A stretch of DNA of 64,000 nucleotides from Actinostola sp. cb2023. Lineage: Eukaryota > Cnidaria > Anthozoa > Actiniaria > Actinostolidae. Below, one piece after another: positions 54,456 to 64,000 of this stretch. The stretch lies in contig JAUJYZ010001514.1 in assembly GCA_033675265.1 (NCBI GenBank), positions 1 through 64,000 of the forward strand, written 5' to 3'. The stretch's first letter is position 1. Each line of letters opens with the position of its first letter. The notes beneath the pieces are model-generated. The model was not told where the DNA came from, made no database searches, and was given only the letters and a program-made list of their open reading frames with translations. The translations under genes and the position numbers were made by a program.

Positions 54456-54614
54456 GGGCGCTTTCCATTTGACAGAACTGACTGGTCTGATCAACCGGTT
54501 CTTAAATGGATAGTTCTGAGAACTATCTGAACCAGTTCCCAGAACTGACGTGTTCCATTTAAGAACTGGTCAGAAAGACCAGTCAGTTCTGCCAAATGGA
54601 AAGTGCCCTAAGAG
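54456..54614. mobile_element. MITE (~159 bp)
   Basis: AGGGCGCTTTCCATTTGACA pairs with TGCCAAATGGAAAGTGCCCT. A partial copy (GACTGGTCTGATCAACCGGT) lies at 55,794-55,830. Confidence 0.9.
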
Positions 54615-54711
54615 AATAATTTATGGAACTACCAAACCAACTTACATTGCACATTATTTTCTGGCACTGTTTTGAATAAACAGAAAGTTGAAATATATTA
54701 AAAACAATAGA

Positions 54712-54902
54712 CCTCTTTAGCTTGTATGCAAATTGCCCATTTCAAACCATGTGATGTAAACATGATATTCTCTGGAGAATTGTTCCTTTATATTTCTGAA
54801 ATGTATTCATTCATATTGAAAGGACTAATTCTCCAGAGAACACCATGTTTACATCACATGGTTTGAAATGGGCAATTTACATACGAAGCTAAAGAGGTCG
54901 AT
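54712..54902. mobile_element. MITE-R copy 2
   Basis: GACCTCTTTAGCTTGTATGC and complementary right end CATACGAAGCTAAAGAGGTC. Interior almost identical to 39,715-39,903. Confidence 0.93.
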
Positions 54903-55342
54903 TCCAATTGCCCAACTTCATGATGACGTCACATGTAACAACCATTTTAGCGCAAGGTATTATGGGTTACAGAAACATGTAAACCAATGGAAAATTCGAT
55001 AAAGGAATCTTTTCAAAGATGGGTAAATTACTCAATAGGTTGTGAACCTTTAATTGCGCTGTAGTTAATGGTGGAGTCATGATGATAAAGGGCAATTCAA
55101 CAACGGTTCACAGAAGAGAGCAGTCTAAGAAGAGTTTATTCTACTCCGACAGACGGAAACTTTTTTTTTTTTGTGGTATAGTTTTGGCTTTGCTTTTTTG
55201 GAAGCTGCTTTTCCGGAGGATTGATTGATCATTCACAGTATGTCGACAGCCGTATGTTACAATTAAGTAATAGCTTAAGCATTAAGGACACAACGGACGA
55301 CGATGATGTCGACATATGACGGTTATGAATTGTAAATTGGCA
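54903..55342. other. Intergenic sequence, nothing recognised
   Basis: No paired repeat or coding signature was seen. It contains a short T run near 55,163. Confidence 0.4.
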
Positions 55343-55790
55343 GTCATAGGCCTTTTCGCGGATAGACCGGAAGTAGCTGAGCGCAGTGCATTCTGGTCTA
55401 GATTCGGTACAAACACAGGCGTCATATGGGATGCAATAATGACACGAGATACTTCTTGACATGTAGCATAATGACCCATCTAAGATTAATAAAATATAGT
55501 AATCTCTAGTAAGTACACTACACGGTGTACTACGTATAATTTTCATTTTATGCTCTTCAAATTGCCGTTATACACAAAGAAAAGAAGAAAACAACAATAA
55601 AACGATATCTCGTGTCATTATTGCAGCCCATCACCGCACACCGAGACATGATGAAGTGAGTTTGTTTATGTTCTTCCAGAGTTCTTCGATCCAATATGGC
55701 GCCCACGTTGTTGTGTTTGTACCGAATCTAGTCCAGAATGCATTGCGTTCGGAAACTTCCGGTCGATCCGTGAAAAGGTCTATTGGCAGA
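55343..55790. mobile_element. Non-autonomous element (~445 bp)
   Basis: AGGCCTTTTCGCGGATAGACC pairs approximately with the right end GATCCGTGAAAAGGTCTAT. CATTCTGGTCTAGATTCGGT pairs with ACCGAATCTAGTCCAGAATG. TATCTCGTGTCATTATTGC pairs with the left interior. Confidence 0.8.
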
Positions 55791-55835
55791 ATTGACTGGT
55801 CTGATCAACCGGTTCTTAAATGGATAGTTCATAGA

Positions 55836-56513
55836 TCACTTCCTGTTACGTGAGACTCTCGTCCAATAAAACATTCAGAAAACGTTGCCACTTAGTTTAT
55901 AACGAAGAAATAATAAATTGTCACGTGTGAATTTCAGGAATAAAATTTAACATTAAATTGAATATATAATTTCGCGGTAAGAAATACCGTAATATAATAC
56001 CTGACAATATTCAAGCACAAATATCCTGTAAATAGGCAAGTATTTATATTGTATATTATATGTATTCTAAACCTACGAATAAAACACATCGATCGACCAA
56101 TGAGAGTCGTTTTCTGCTTGACGCGAGGGCGATTATATACCAAGAAATGGGGACCTCCAGGACTGCACGAGACGACGACGGCAAATATATTGCATTGGCA
56201 ATATATAGTCCATTGAAAATCGTCATTTGGATCAATTTTTGGGAAATTTTGCATTTCCCATTGGAAATCGTCATTTTGGGCCATTTTTGGGCATTTTGCA
56301 TGGGCTCATCCTCGGGAACCCAGGGGTATATTCTGTCGCTCGTTACTCGCTCCCAGAGAAATACCCCTGGGAACGAAGTCTGTTGGAACTTGTTCCGGAA
56401 GTCAAAATTCAAAATGGCGGCTGTCCTATTCACACCAAAATATACTTGATGCTGATTGGTCGACCTTCCTAGGTAGTCTCGTGTAACGGTCATTGTTATG
56501 GAAATTTCTTGAC
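55836..56513. other. Intergenic sequence with partial palindromes
   Basis: CCCAGGGGTAT near 56,320 pairs with ATACCCCTGGG near 56,362. ATCGTCATTTTGGGCCATTT near 56,267 resembles the 54-bp repeat at 57.6 kb. No coding signal. Confidence 0.5.
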
Positions 56514-56588
56514 TAACGTGGTCCTCTGGTGAGTGCTGGGATTTAGAAACCAGCGACCCGGGGTTCGACTCTCGGTGCGGGCATGCAT
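56514..56588 (+). other. tRNA-like sequence, probable SINE head
   Basis: ACGTGGTCCTCTGGTGAGTG (A-box-like), then GAAACCAGCGACCCGGGGTT and TTCGACTCTCGGTGCGGGCA (B-box and T arm). The 5' acceptor strand complementary to TGCGGG is absent. A pyrimidine-rich tract follows. A tRNA-derived SINE fits better than a working tRNA. Confidence 0.55.
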
Positions 56589-57639
56589 GATTTCTTTTCT
56601 TTCTGCCTTTTTTTCCTGTGCTTTTTTTCTCTTGTTTACTTATTTTATTTCTTCAGTTGTTTTTCTTTATCCGTTTTCATATAAAAAATCTTATCACAGA
56701 AGTTAATGTGAGTTGCGAACCCCACTAAAATCTAAGACCCTGTTTTATATCACTCTTAAGAATCAAAATGCGATGAAACTTATCTGATTAAAAATAACTT
56801 TAGTATTTAACTAGCTGAATTATCCGGTAAAACGTTCCAACTGTCTATCATGGATTGTCCAGCCTCTCGCGGCCAGATCAATGCGCTCAGTCCCAATTTG
56901 TTGATCAAGTTTTCCCTTTTTGACATGTTCGAGGGTTTATTGATCATGAAAAGGATTTCAAACGTTGAGTTTGCAGCGGGATTTTTATTCGGTGATATTG
57001 GATACGACATTCTTTTGATTTTCAGGTTGTTTTACTGTTCAACTTATTTTGAATGTTGAAGTTGATCGGTTTTACGTGTTGATGTTGAATACAATTGTTG
57101 AGCGGCAAAAACAACTGTTGATGTTGACAATGATTTTTGTTAGATGCTAATGGGGCATAAGAGACACAAACAAACCAATCGGCATCGGCATTGACTAGCT
57201 GTACCTATCTATCTGTTCGTCCAGCCATTCTTTGTATATACACCTATTCCAAATATCATTGTCCGGGCCGAAAGCAACAAGCAAGAAGCTGACGACCGCA
57301 AAGGACTTTGGGAATCTCCTAATTAATTAATTTATCCGTGGTACTTGAGAAGTTATCCCTACGAGCGTTGAATAGCAATCATTTGGAACTATTCGGCCAT
57401 TTGAAAATGCATGTTGTCAAAATGTCTACGGATGTATAAATGAATAAGGAGAAAGTCCCAATGCCCTTTGCGGTCGTGAGCTTCTTGCTTGTTGTTTTCG
57501 GCGGGGACAACGATTTTTGGAATAGGTGTATATGGCTAGTAAGCCACGAGTTTGGTAATTTCTTCACACCAAGTTCACATCCCAGTAACGTTATTTGTGG
57601 ACATCTTTGGACATTTTGCATGGGTTAGAATCCATTACC
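56589..57639. other. Intergenic sequence, nothing recognised
   Basis: A T/C-rich tract to about 56,680, then sequence without paired repeats or a convincing coding frame. Confidence 0.4.
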
Positions 57640-57900
57640 GAAATTCATGATTCGTTATTTTAGGCCATTTTTGCGCATATTGCATGGGCTATACTCCATT
57701 GCAAATCATTATTTTGGGCCATTTTTGCGCATATTGCATGAGCTATACTCCATTGCAAATCATTATTTTGGGCCATTTTTGCGCATATTGCATGGGCTAT
57801 ACTCCATTGCAAATCATTATTTTGGGCCATTTTTGCGCATATTGCATGGGCTATACTCCATTGCAAATCATTATTTTGGGCCATTTTTGCGCGTTTTGAG
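57640..57900 (+). repeat. 54-bp tandem repeat
   Basis: About 4.7 units of ATACTCCATTGCAAATCATT plus ATTTTGGGCCATTTTTGCGC plus ATATTGCATGGGCT. The period is a multiple of three, which explains repetitive ORFs on both strands. Confidence 0.95.
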
Positions 57901-58226
57901 GTGCATTTAAGGTGGCTCGAAGTAGTTCTAACTGACCACACTTCTACTTTTCATTCGGTGAATTGATATACTTATCCTAAACCGATCAGAACGACTTTTG
58001 CACCAATTATCGGGCAAAGATGGAAATTTAGAATTATATCAATTTCAGCTCGATCGAGGTTTCCTTGGCAACGATAAACAAAGATCGTTGAAATCAGTTG
58101 TTCTAAAATATCTCAAGATTTCGATGAGCTCTAGACAAGCGACTATATGCATGATAAATTACATACTAAAGCAACAGAATTCAAACTTTTTATTCTGAGC
58201 GATTTTGAATAATTCGCCTAAACATT
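57901..58226. other. Intergenic sequence, nothing recognised
   Basis: It begins TTTAAGGTGGCTCG, which resembles the TTAAGGTGG end of the foldback family, but no partner end was found. Confidence 0.4.
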
Positions 58227-58362
58227 CTTTTTGTGATGTAAACATGGTGTTCTCTGGAGAATTAGTCCTTTCAATATGAACGAATAAATTTCAGAAATAT
58301 AAAAACTCCAGAGAATATCATGTTTACAAATGGCCAATTTACATACAAGCTAAAGAGGTCTA
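58227..58362. mobile_element. MITE-R copy 3 (truncated)
   Basis: GTGATGTAAACATGGTGTTC to CAAGCTAAAGAGGTCTATT. Opposite orientation to the other copies, with the outer left arm missing. Confidence 0.88.
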
Positions 58363-58457
58363 TTCAGTTGATCGAGCAATGAATTGTTTCGTTCTTATAT
58401 TCATCTTTTATTATTTAAAATTGCCATTCTCTTGTCGTTATATTGTAATTATTTTAT

Positions 58458-60142
58458 ACAGGACCCTCGTTGATAACAGTTTTATAAATTGATGAGGGTG
58501 TCCTGTAGAAATATGTATCAATTATTTACTAATAAGCTATAAATTGAAATACATATCCTCTACAGTCATGACAATTGTTCTTATTGTGATAAAGTATTAT
58601 TTTATACAGGACCCTCGTTGATAACAGTTTTATAAATTGATGAGTGTGTCCTGTAGAAATATGTATCAATTATTTACTAATAAGCTATAAATTGAAATAC
58701 ATATCCTCTACAGTCATGACAATTGTTCTTATTGTGATAAAGTATTATTTTATACAGGACCCTCGTTGATAACAGTTTTATAAATTGATGAGTGTGTCCT
58801 GTAGAAATATGTATCAATTATTTACTAATAAGCTATAAATTGAAATACATATCCTGTACAGTCATGACAATTGTTCTTATTGTGATAAAGTATTATTTTA
58901 TACAGGACCCTCGTTGATAACAGTTTTATAAATTGATGAGTGTGTCCTGTAGAAATATGTATCAACTATTTACTAATAAGCTATAAATTGAAATACATAT
59001 CCTGTACAGTCATGACAATTGTTCTTATTGTGATAAAGTATTATTTTATACAGGACCCTCTTTGATAACAGTTTTATAAATTGATGAGTGTGTCCTGTAG
59101 AAATATGTATCAATTATTTACTAATAAGCTATAAATTGAAATACATATCCTGTACAGTCATGACAATTGTTCTTATTGTAATAAAGTATTATTTTATACA
59201 GGACCCTCTTTGATAACAGTTTTATAAATTGATGAGGGTGTCCTGTAGAAATATGTATCAATTATTTACTAATAAGCTATAAATTGAAATACATATCCTC
59301 TACAGTCATGACAATTGTTCTTATTGTGATAAAGTATTATTTTATACAGGACCCTCGTTGATAACAGTTTTATAAATTGATGAGTGTGTCCTGTAGAAAT
59401 ATGTATCAATTATTTACTAATAAGCTATAAATTGTATTACATATCCTGTACAGTCATGACAATTGTTCTTATTGTGATAAAGTATTATTTTATACAGGAC
59501 CCTCTTTGATAACAGTTTTATAAATTGATGAGTGTGTCCTGTAGAAATATGTATCAATTATTTACTAACAAGCTATAAATTGAAATACATATCCTGTACA
59601 GTCATGACAATTGTTCATATTGTGATAAAGTATTATTTTATACAGGACCTTCGTTGATAACAGTTTTATAAATTGATGAGGGTGTCCTGTAGAAATATGT
59701 ATCAATTATTTACTAATAAGCTATAAATTGTATTACATATCCTGTACAGTCATGACAATTGTTCTTATTGTAATAAAGTATTATTTTATACAGGACCCTC
59801 GTTGATAACAGTTTTATAAATTGATGAGGGTGTCCTGTAGAAATATGTATCAATTATTTACTAATAAGCTATAAATTGTATTACATATCCTCTACAGTCA
59901 TGACAATTGTTCTTATTGTGATAAAGTATTATTTTATACAGGACCTTCGTTGATAACAGTTTTATAAATTGATGAGGGTGTCCTGTAGAAATATGTATCA
60001 ATTATTTACTAATAAGCTATAAATTGTATTACATATCCTGTACAGTCATGACAATTGTCAGTTATTGTAATAAAGTATTATTTTATACAGGACCCTCGTT
60101 GATAACAGTTTTATAAATTGATGAGGGTGTCCTGTAGAAATA
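58458..60142 (+). repeat. 148-bp satellite, 12 copies
   Basis: Units begin ACAGGACCCTCGTTGATAAC at 58,458 and then every ~148 bp up to 60,087, with about 97 percent identity judged by eye. Each contains an internal near-palindrome: ACAGGACCCTC pairs with GAGGGTGTCCTGT. Confidence 0.98.
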
Positions 60143-60153
60143 TGCATAAATTC

Positions 60154-60350
60154 GTGACGTCATTGTCCCTGAGAAATCGATCACATGACTGACAAGCATC
60201 CACTAAAATCGTGTATCATGTCCACATGACATAGTGACGTCATTGTTCTCTGATTGTTGATCACGTGACTGACAAGCATCCATCAAAATCGTGTATCATG
60301 TCCACATGATATAGTGACGTCATTGTTCCCTAATTGTGGATCACGTGACG
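60154..60350 (+). repeat. 80-bp tandem repeat
   Basis: About 2.5 units starting GTGACGTCATTGT at 60,154, 60,234 and 60,314, each with GATCACGTGAC or GATCACATGAC and GACAAGCATCCA. CRE-type and E-box motifs recur. It lies just 3' of the receptor gene on the minus strand. Confidence 0.95.
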
Positions 60351-60533
60351 GAGAATCTGAGGCCACAGGAAGACCAAGGTCGGATTCGTGGCAGTAATCT
60401 TTGCTTAAAGCTGTCTGGTTCTGTGTGTCAATATGTACCTCTGCAGTAGATGGATCTGGGTGGGTGCGGCAATCGTCTGTACCATCGCGGGCGAGGCCGT
60501 TGCAAGACAGATGCGATTGGTGCGGTATGTGGT

Positions 60534-61547
60534 TCATGTTTGGATCGCCAGGCATTGCTTTTGGATTTTCGCTTTTTCTGGACAGTTTTTCCTTGCTGGG
60601 ATTGGATTGAACGCCATCAGCGGTGAATCCTTTGTTCTTCTTTGAATTCGGGCAGTGTTTGACCGCCGTTTGTAAGCAGGCGTTTTGAAACAAAAGGTTA
60701 CAAGAAAAGCGTCACGGAACTCAGGAATTCGCGCAAAGTAGATGAACACGTTGATTCCTGAATTTAAAAACTGCAAGAATTTGATCAGAAAGAAGAATTC
60801 GTAAGGGATTCGAGCGCACGTTTTGCACAGAAAATCAATAGCGTAAAAGATCTGAGCAGGCAGCCACGTTGCAAATGATGCCACCGTGACAATTAGTAGC
60901 GTGACAGCAAGTTTTCTGTCACGCAAGCTGCGGGTTTTATTAGCATTAGATCCGTGCTTGCATGCCTTGATGCCGATTCCAATATAAGAAATCAGAATGA
61001 CCAAAAGAGAGACTGAAGGAAGGACAATGTTAATCCAGGAGCAAACGTTGGGGAATGAGATCTTAAGTAACGATAATACAGTCAGTACCCCAGTAACCAC
61101 GCCTGCAACCCAAGGAATCCCAATCAAGGGAATATAGATGCGGCTGCCTGACCTGCGATGTCTGAATGGAAACACAATCGCATAGAAGCGCTCGACTGAG
61201 ATTGCAGCTAAAGTTAGAATAGACGTCGTTCCAGCCAAATGATCAATGGACTCAATCGTAATCATAAACTCGGTATCTTCATATGGAAGTTCATGAAAAA
61301 AGTACACAGACATCAGATTAGTAATGCCAACCAGAAAATCGGCCACGCAGAGACTCATGATCAGATAGTGACATTTTCGGCGAAGGGACTTGGTCTTCAA
61401 GAACGTGATGATACAGGCCAGGTTACCAAGCAGCGTGACGATACCAATGATTGCAATTGACGTTGCAAAAGCGACCAGGTCGGCTTTGTCAGGGGCTCTA
61501 AGTCGTGATATTGTTGCATTGGTGCCATTGGCAGCTGAAGTCGCCAT
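60534..61547 (-). CDS. Class A (rhodopsin-family) GPCR
   Basis: Plasma-membrane receptor, 337 residues, intronless coding region. Seven hydrophobic helices at about residues 24-50, 59-84, 98-125, 136-160, 172-195, 212-238 and 248-272. Hallmarks: GN at 41-42 (TM1), LCVAD with Asp70 (TM2), ERF 119-121 in place of DRY (TM3), Trp146 (TM4), Pro177 (TM5), TWLP 227-230 in place of CWxP (TM6), NVFIY 266-270 in place of NPxxY (TM7). N-glycosylation sites NGT and NAT lie at residues 7 and 10. There is no Cys at the top of TM3, so the usual TM3-ECL2 disulfide is missing, as in melanocortin, adenosine and related receptors. Ligand unknown. Met1 at 61,547 directly precedes the short extracellular tail. 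A different frame is open over 60,283-60,693 and would give a longer Ser/Asn/Asp-rich tail if one base were missing here. Confidence 0.92.
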   Translation of the reverse strand: MATSAANGTNATISRLRAPDKADLVAFATSIAIIGIVTLLGNLACIITFLKTKSLRRKCHYLIMSLCVADFLVGITNLMSVYFFHELPYEDTEFMITIESIDHLAGTTSILTLAAISVERFYAIVFPFRHRRSGSRIYIPLIGIPWVAGVVTGVLTVLSLLKISFPNVCSWINIVLPSVSLLVILISYIGIGIKACKHGSNANKTRSLRDRKLAVTLLIVTVASFATWLPAQIFYAIDFLCKTCARIPYEFFFLIKFLQFLNSGINVFIYFARIPEFRDAFLVTFCFKTPAYKRRSNTARIQRRTKDSPLMAFNPIPARKNCPEKAKIQKQCLAIQT

Positions 61548-63116
61548 GTTTCTCTCTGAAAATTAAAGTTCAAAGTTTATGAATACTGACAGTAAAACTA
61601 ACGGGAAAAAAAACGATCAGCATCCCCCGTTTCCTTTCATTGTACTGGGGTACCTGACTCTGATTAGTCTACAAACTATTTTCAGGTATCCCAACACCTA
61701 ACTATCTGTAACTTTTTTTCTACCTTATTTATTAATATTGTGAACATTATAAAATGGGTCGAAATGAGAAAATACTAAAATCCGCCAGATTTAGTTCAAT
61801 CAAAGGCAACTAGTGGATTACTCCCCCCTCCCTCCCCATAGTTGTGAGCCTACGATGCACTTCAGCGGTAACGTAATGAAAGTTTACAGCCATATTCATG
61901 ATACATTGTAAAATTTACAAAATAATTGAAGAAAACTGTGAAGAAAAAGAAGAAAAAAAAAAAAGAAAGCTTATAGCCGAGTGAGTGATCCCAAAGTTGC
62001 CCCAATGCCATCCTATAACTCATGGATTACAAAATCCATCACAAAATCCACGAGCCGCCAGTTCTAGGTACTATAGGAAAACGAAAAAAAAACCTGATCG
62101 CGAAGCCTCCAATTCCTGTTGTTAATGAATGCTATATCGATGAGATAAGATTTGGAAATAGGTGATGGAAACATCTAATCACACGTGACGTTCGTACCAC
62201 GTACACGCTTTAAGCAAATGTTGACGTGCCCATATATGGTGAGAGTTCTATTAACTCAATTTCACGAACCAGTCGAATATCAGACACTGAATAATTAACG
62301 AATATGTGCACCGAGTTTTATACAGAAAGGTCGCTTCAATGTACTTAATACTATAATAACATGTTGTGGGGAGGAGTAGAGGGACATGTTTCACGTACAG
62401 TACGCCCGAGTAGACCAAAATAAATTGCTCGGTTTTGTCGTCGCGATTCGATTGGTACGCACGAGTGGATTTGTTGCAAATGTACTTATATTTGACGACG
62501 CTTACTTTCTCAGTGATGCGTCCCATGATGTCTGCCGACCAACAGAAGTTTCACTAAACTTCTATGAAATAGAACTCTGATTTTAACGATGGAAACCCCA
62601 ATTTTTGCATCCTGATTTAATCAATCTACTCGTATGAAGTATACCGTATAAGCGAAAACATTTCTACAGCTCGGTAAACCTGGCGAAAACGTTGCAGGAA
62701 CTTGGAGTCTCGCAATAGAACAAGACTGATTTACAGACACTGATAACAATAGCTTCTATACAATTACTTATACACGGTGATGTAATGAAGTTTCAGTTTT
62801 TGTCGTGTAACATTTTTACCTTGATTTTAGCTGGAGTTCAAATGTTCAACTTGATGTGAGAGTGCGGGGTTTGCAGTTGTATTTTACGCCTCGAATGAAA
62901 GCTTTTTCCGTGACAGAAATACTATAAACTATCTCAATTTAGCTTTCAATGACGTCATTACAACGTCCGAGGGAGTTCATTAAAATAGGCCATCCGGTTT
63001 CCATGGAGACGACAAAGCATTTTGATTGGTCGAAATGTGTTCTTCTCCTTTCTGATTGGTTATCGCACAGAGAGTGCATCTTGGGGGTCAAGCTGGGATA
63101 TGTGAATCGTAGTTGG
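61548..63116. other. Upstream of the receptor; no gene recognised
   Basis: It holds the 5' flank of the minus-strand receptor. No clear promoter motif was found. A-rich stretches lie near 61,930-61,965. A short CCAAT-type motif (TTTGATTGGTCGAAATG) is at about 63,020. Confidence 0.45.
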
Positions 63117-63970
63117 GCTATTGCAAGAGAAAATGAGGGACAGAGAGTGAATCTGCCAGTCATGGCTTTGGGATATGTGAATCGTAGTTGGGCTATTTTT
63201 AGCATGCGGACGTAAAAGAAACCTTACTTCCGTTTCGGTTTGAGTGTCAACGTGGTCATATGTTTTGACTGTTTTGTCGATGAAACCAATTAAAAAATGA
63301 AGGAAAATGGTTTTTATTAAGCAGATACTTCGAAGAGGAAAGAGATATACTCAGAATAAAGTGACTCGCTGGGAGAAAATTGGAATTCTTTCGATGAATT
63401 TGAGCCCGATACTGAAAGCGAAGACGACGCGGCTCTGATTGACCTGATTTATGCCGGACATATTTCGAACGAGCAACAACCCTCCGAACTTCAACAGCCA
63501 TTTCAAAGAAGCTCAGGCGGCAAACAGCGGAGGGCGAACGTTAAATATAAACAGTGTATTTATTTCGAAAACGATGGGAATTTCTTCAAAACTCTGCATA
63601 TAGTACTTTACGAACGTCTGTTGTGTGCTACGAGAGATTACATAAATAAACTGACAGATATCTGTCAAATAAATTGAATTAAATTACAACCGTCGTCTTT
63701 CAATTCCAATTTTCTCCCAGCGAGTCACTTTAATCTGAGTATATCTCTTTCCTTTTCGAAGTATCTGCTTAATAAAAACCATTTTCCTTCATTTTTTAAT
63801 TGGTTTCATCGACAAAACAGTCAAAACATATGACCACGTTGACACTCAAACCGAAACGGAAGTAAGGTTTCTTTTACGTCCGCATGCTAAAAATAGCCCA
63901 ACTACGATTCACATATCCCAAAGCCATGACTGGCAGATTCACTCTCTGTCCCTCATTTTCTCTTGCAATA
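63117..63970. mobile_element. Foldback element with ~270-bp arms and an open frame in the loop
   Basis: The left arm at 63,117-63,388 (TATTGCAAGAGAAAATGAGG...) pairs almost perfectly with 63,700-63,970. The loop of about 310 bp keeps one + frame open from about 63,352 to 63,676 without an ATG. It encodes SFDEFEPDTESEDDAALIDL and a further 75 or so residues. That looks like real acidic protein, possibly a remnant of the element's own ORF. I cannot assign a family. Confidence 0.88.
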
Positions 63971-64000
63971 AAAATAATATTTTTTTAAATAATAACAATA

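Noticed and set aside
56056..56493. ORFs of 116-145 codons on both strands
   Set aside because: Overlap each other and contain imperfect repeats; composition shows no domain pattern.
56514..56588. Functional tRNA gene
   Set aside because: B-box is good, but the acceptor stem does not pair; a SINE head is more likely.
57647..57941. Repetitive ORFs on both strands
   Set aside because: 54-bp tandem repeat with a period divisible by three.
49720..60142. Regularly spaced repeats resembling CRISPR arrays
   Set aside because: Units are contiguous tandem repeats with no unique spacers and no cas genes; the sequence is clearly eukaryotic.

Overview
The window looks like nuclear DNA of an early-branching animal. 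An anthozoan cnidarian (coral or sea anemone) is my best guess, from an intron-rich NEK8/NEK9-type gene, a rhodopsin-family receptor in one coding exon, a Crypton-type recombinase, and introns crowded with short inverted-repeat elements and minisatellites. The organism call is inference: no sequence search was possible and no marker is decisive.

Layout. (1) About 1-16,480: a block of low coherence with no credible gene. Its recognisable repeats (a 21-bp array at 6.5-7.7 kb, a ~118-bp satellite at 12.0-12.45 kb, an inverted arm at 12.48-13.57 kb) are indel-ridden versions of repeats that are clean elsewhere, so I suspect unpolished long-read sequence. (2) 16,583-17,806 (+): a clean ORF for a DEDDh 3'-5' exonuclease, flanked by the two inverted arms, each with the same satellite on its outer side. 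(3) 19,958-53,442 (+): a 23-exon gene model built from splice sites, phase continuity and protein similarity. It encodes a linker, a seven-bladed RCC1 propeller, a long basic/acidic/serine-rich tail and a C-terminal coiled coil, as in NEK9 (Nercc1) kinases. The kinase exons expected 5' of 19,958 are not visible. (4) In one of its introns, 31,779-33,283 (+), lies a Crypton-like tyrosine recombinase broken by one -1 frameshift. (5) 53.4-60.5 kb: MITEs, a tRNA-like sequence and tandem arrays, including twelve copies of a 148-bp satellite. (6) 60,534-61,547 (-): a class A GPCR. (7) 63,117-63,970: a large foldback element with an open frame in its loop.

The mobile fraction falls into families present more than once: a CCAAT-rich MITE (MITE-A), two families with TTAA target duplications, a Tigger/pogo-like MITE with TA target sites, and several others. 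Some have seeded tandem arrays. The clearest case is a 17-bp minisatellite made of the terminus of the Tigger-like MITE. The NEK9-like gene also shows small tandem duplications across its splice sites. I found no CRISPR array or RNA operon. The most unusual items are the exonuclease-bearing inverted-arm unit, the frameshifted recombinase with a slippery-type heptamer at the break, and the open frame in the last foldback element.
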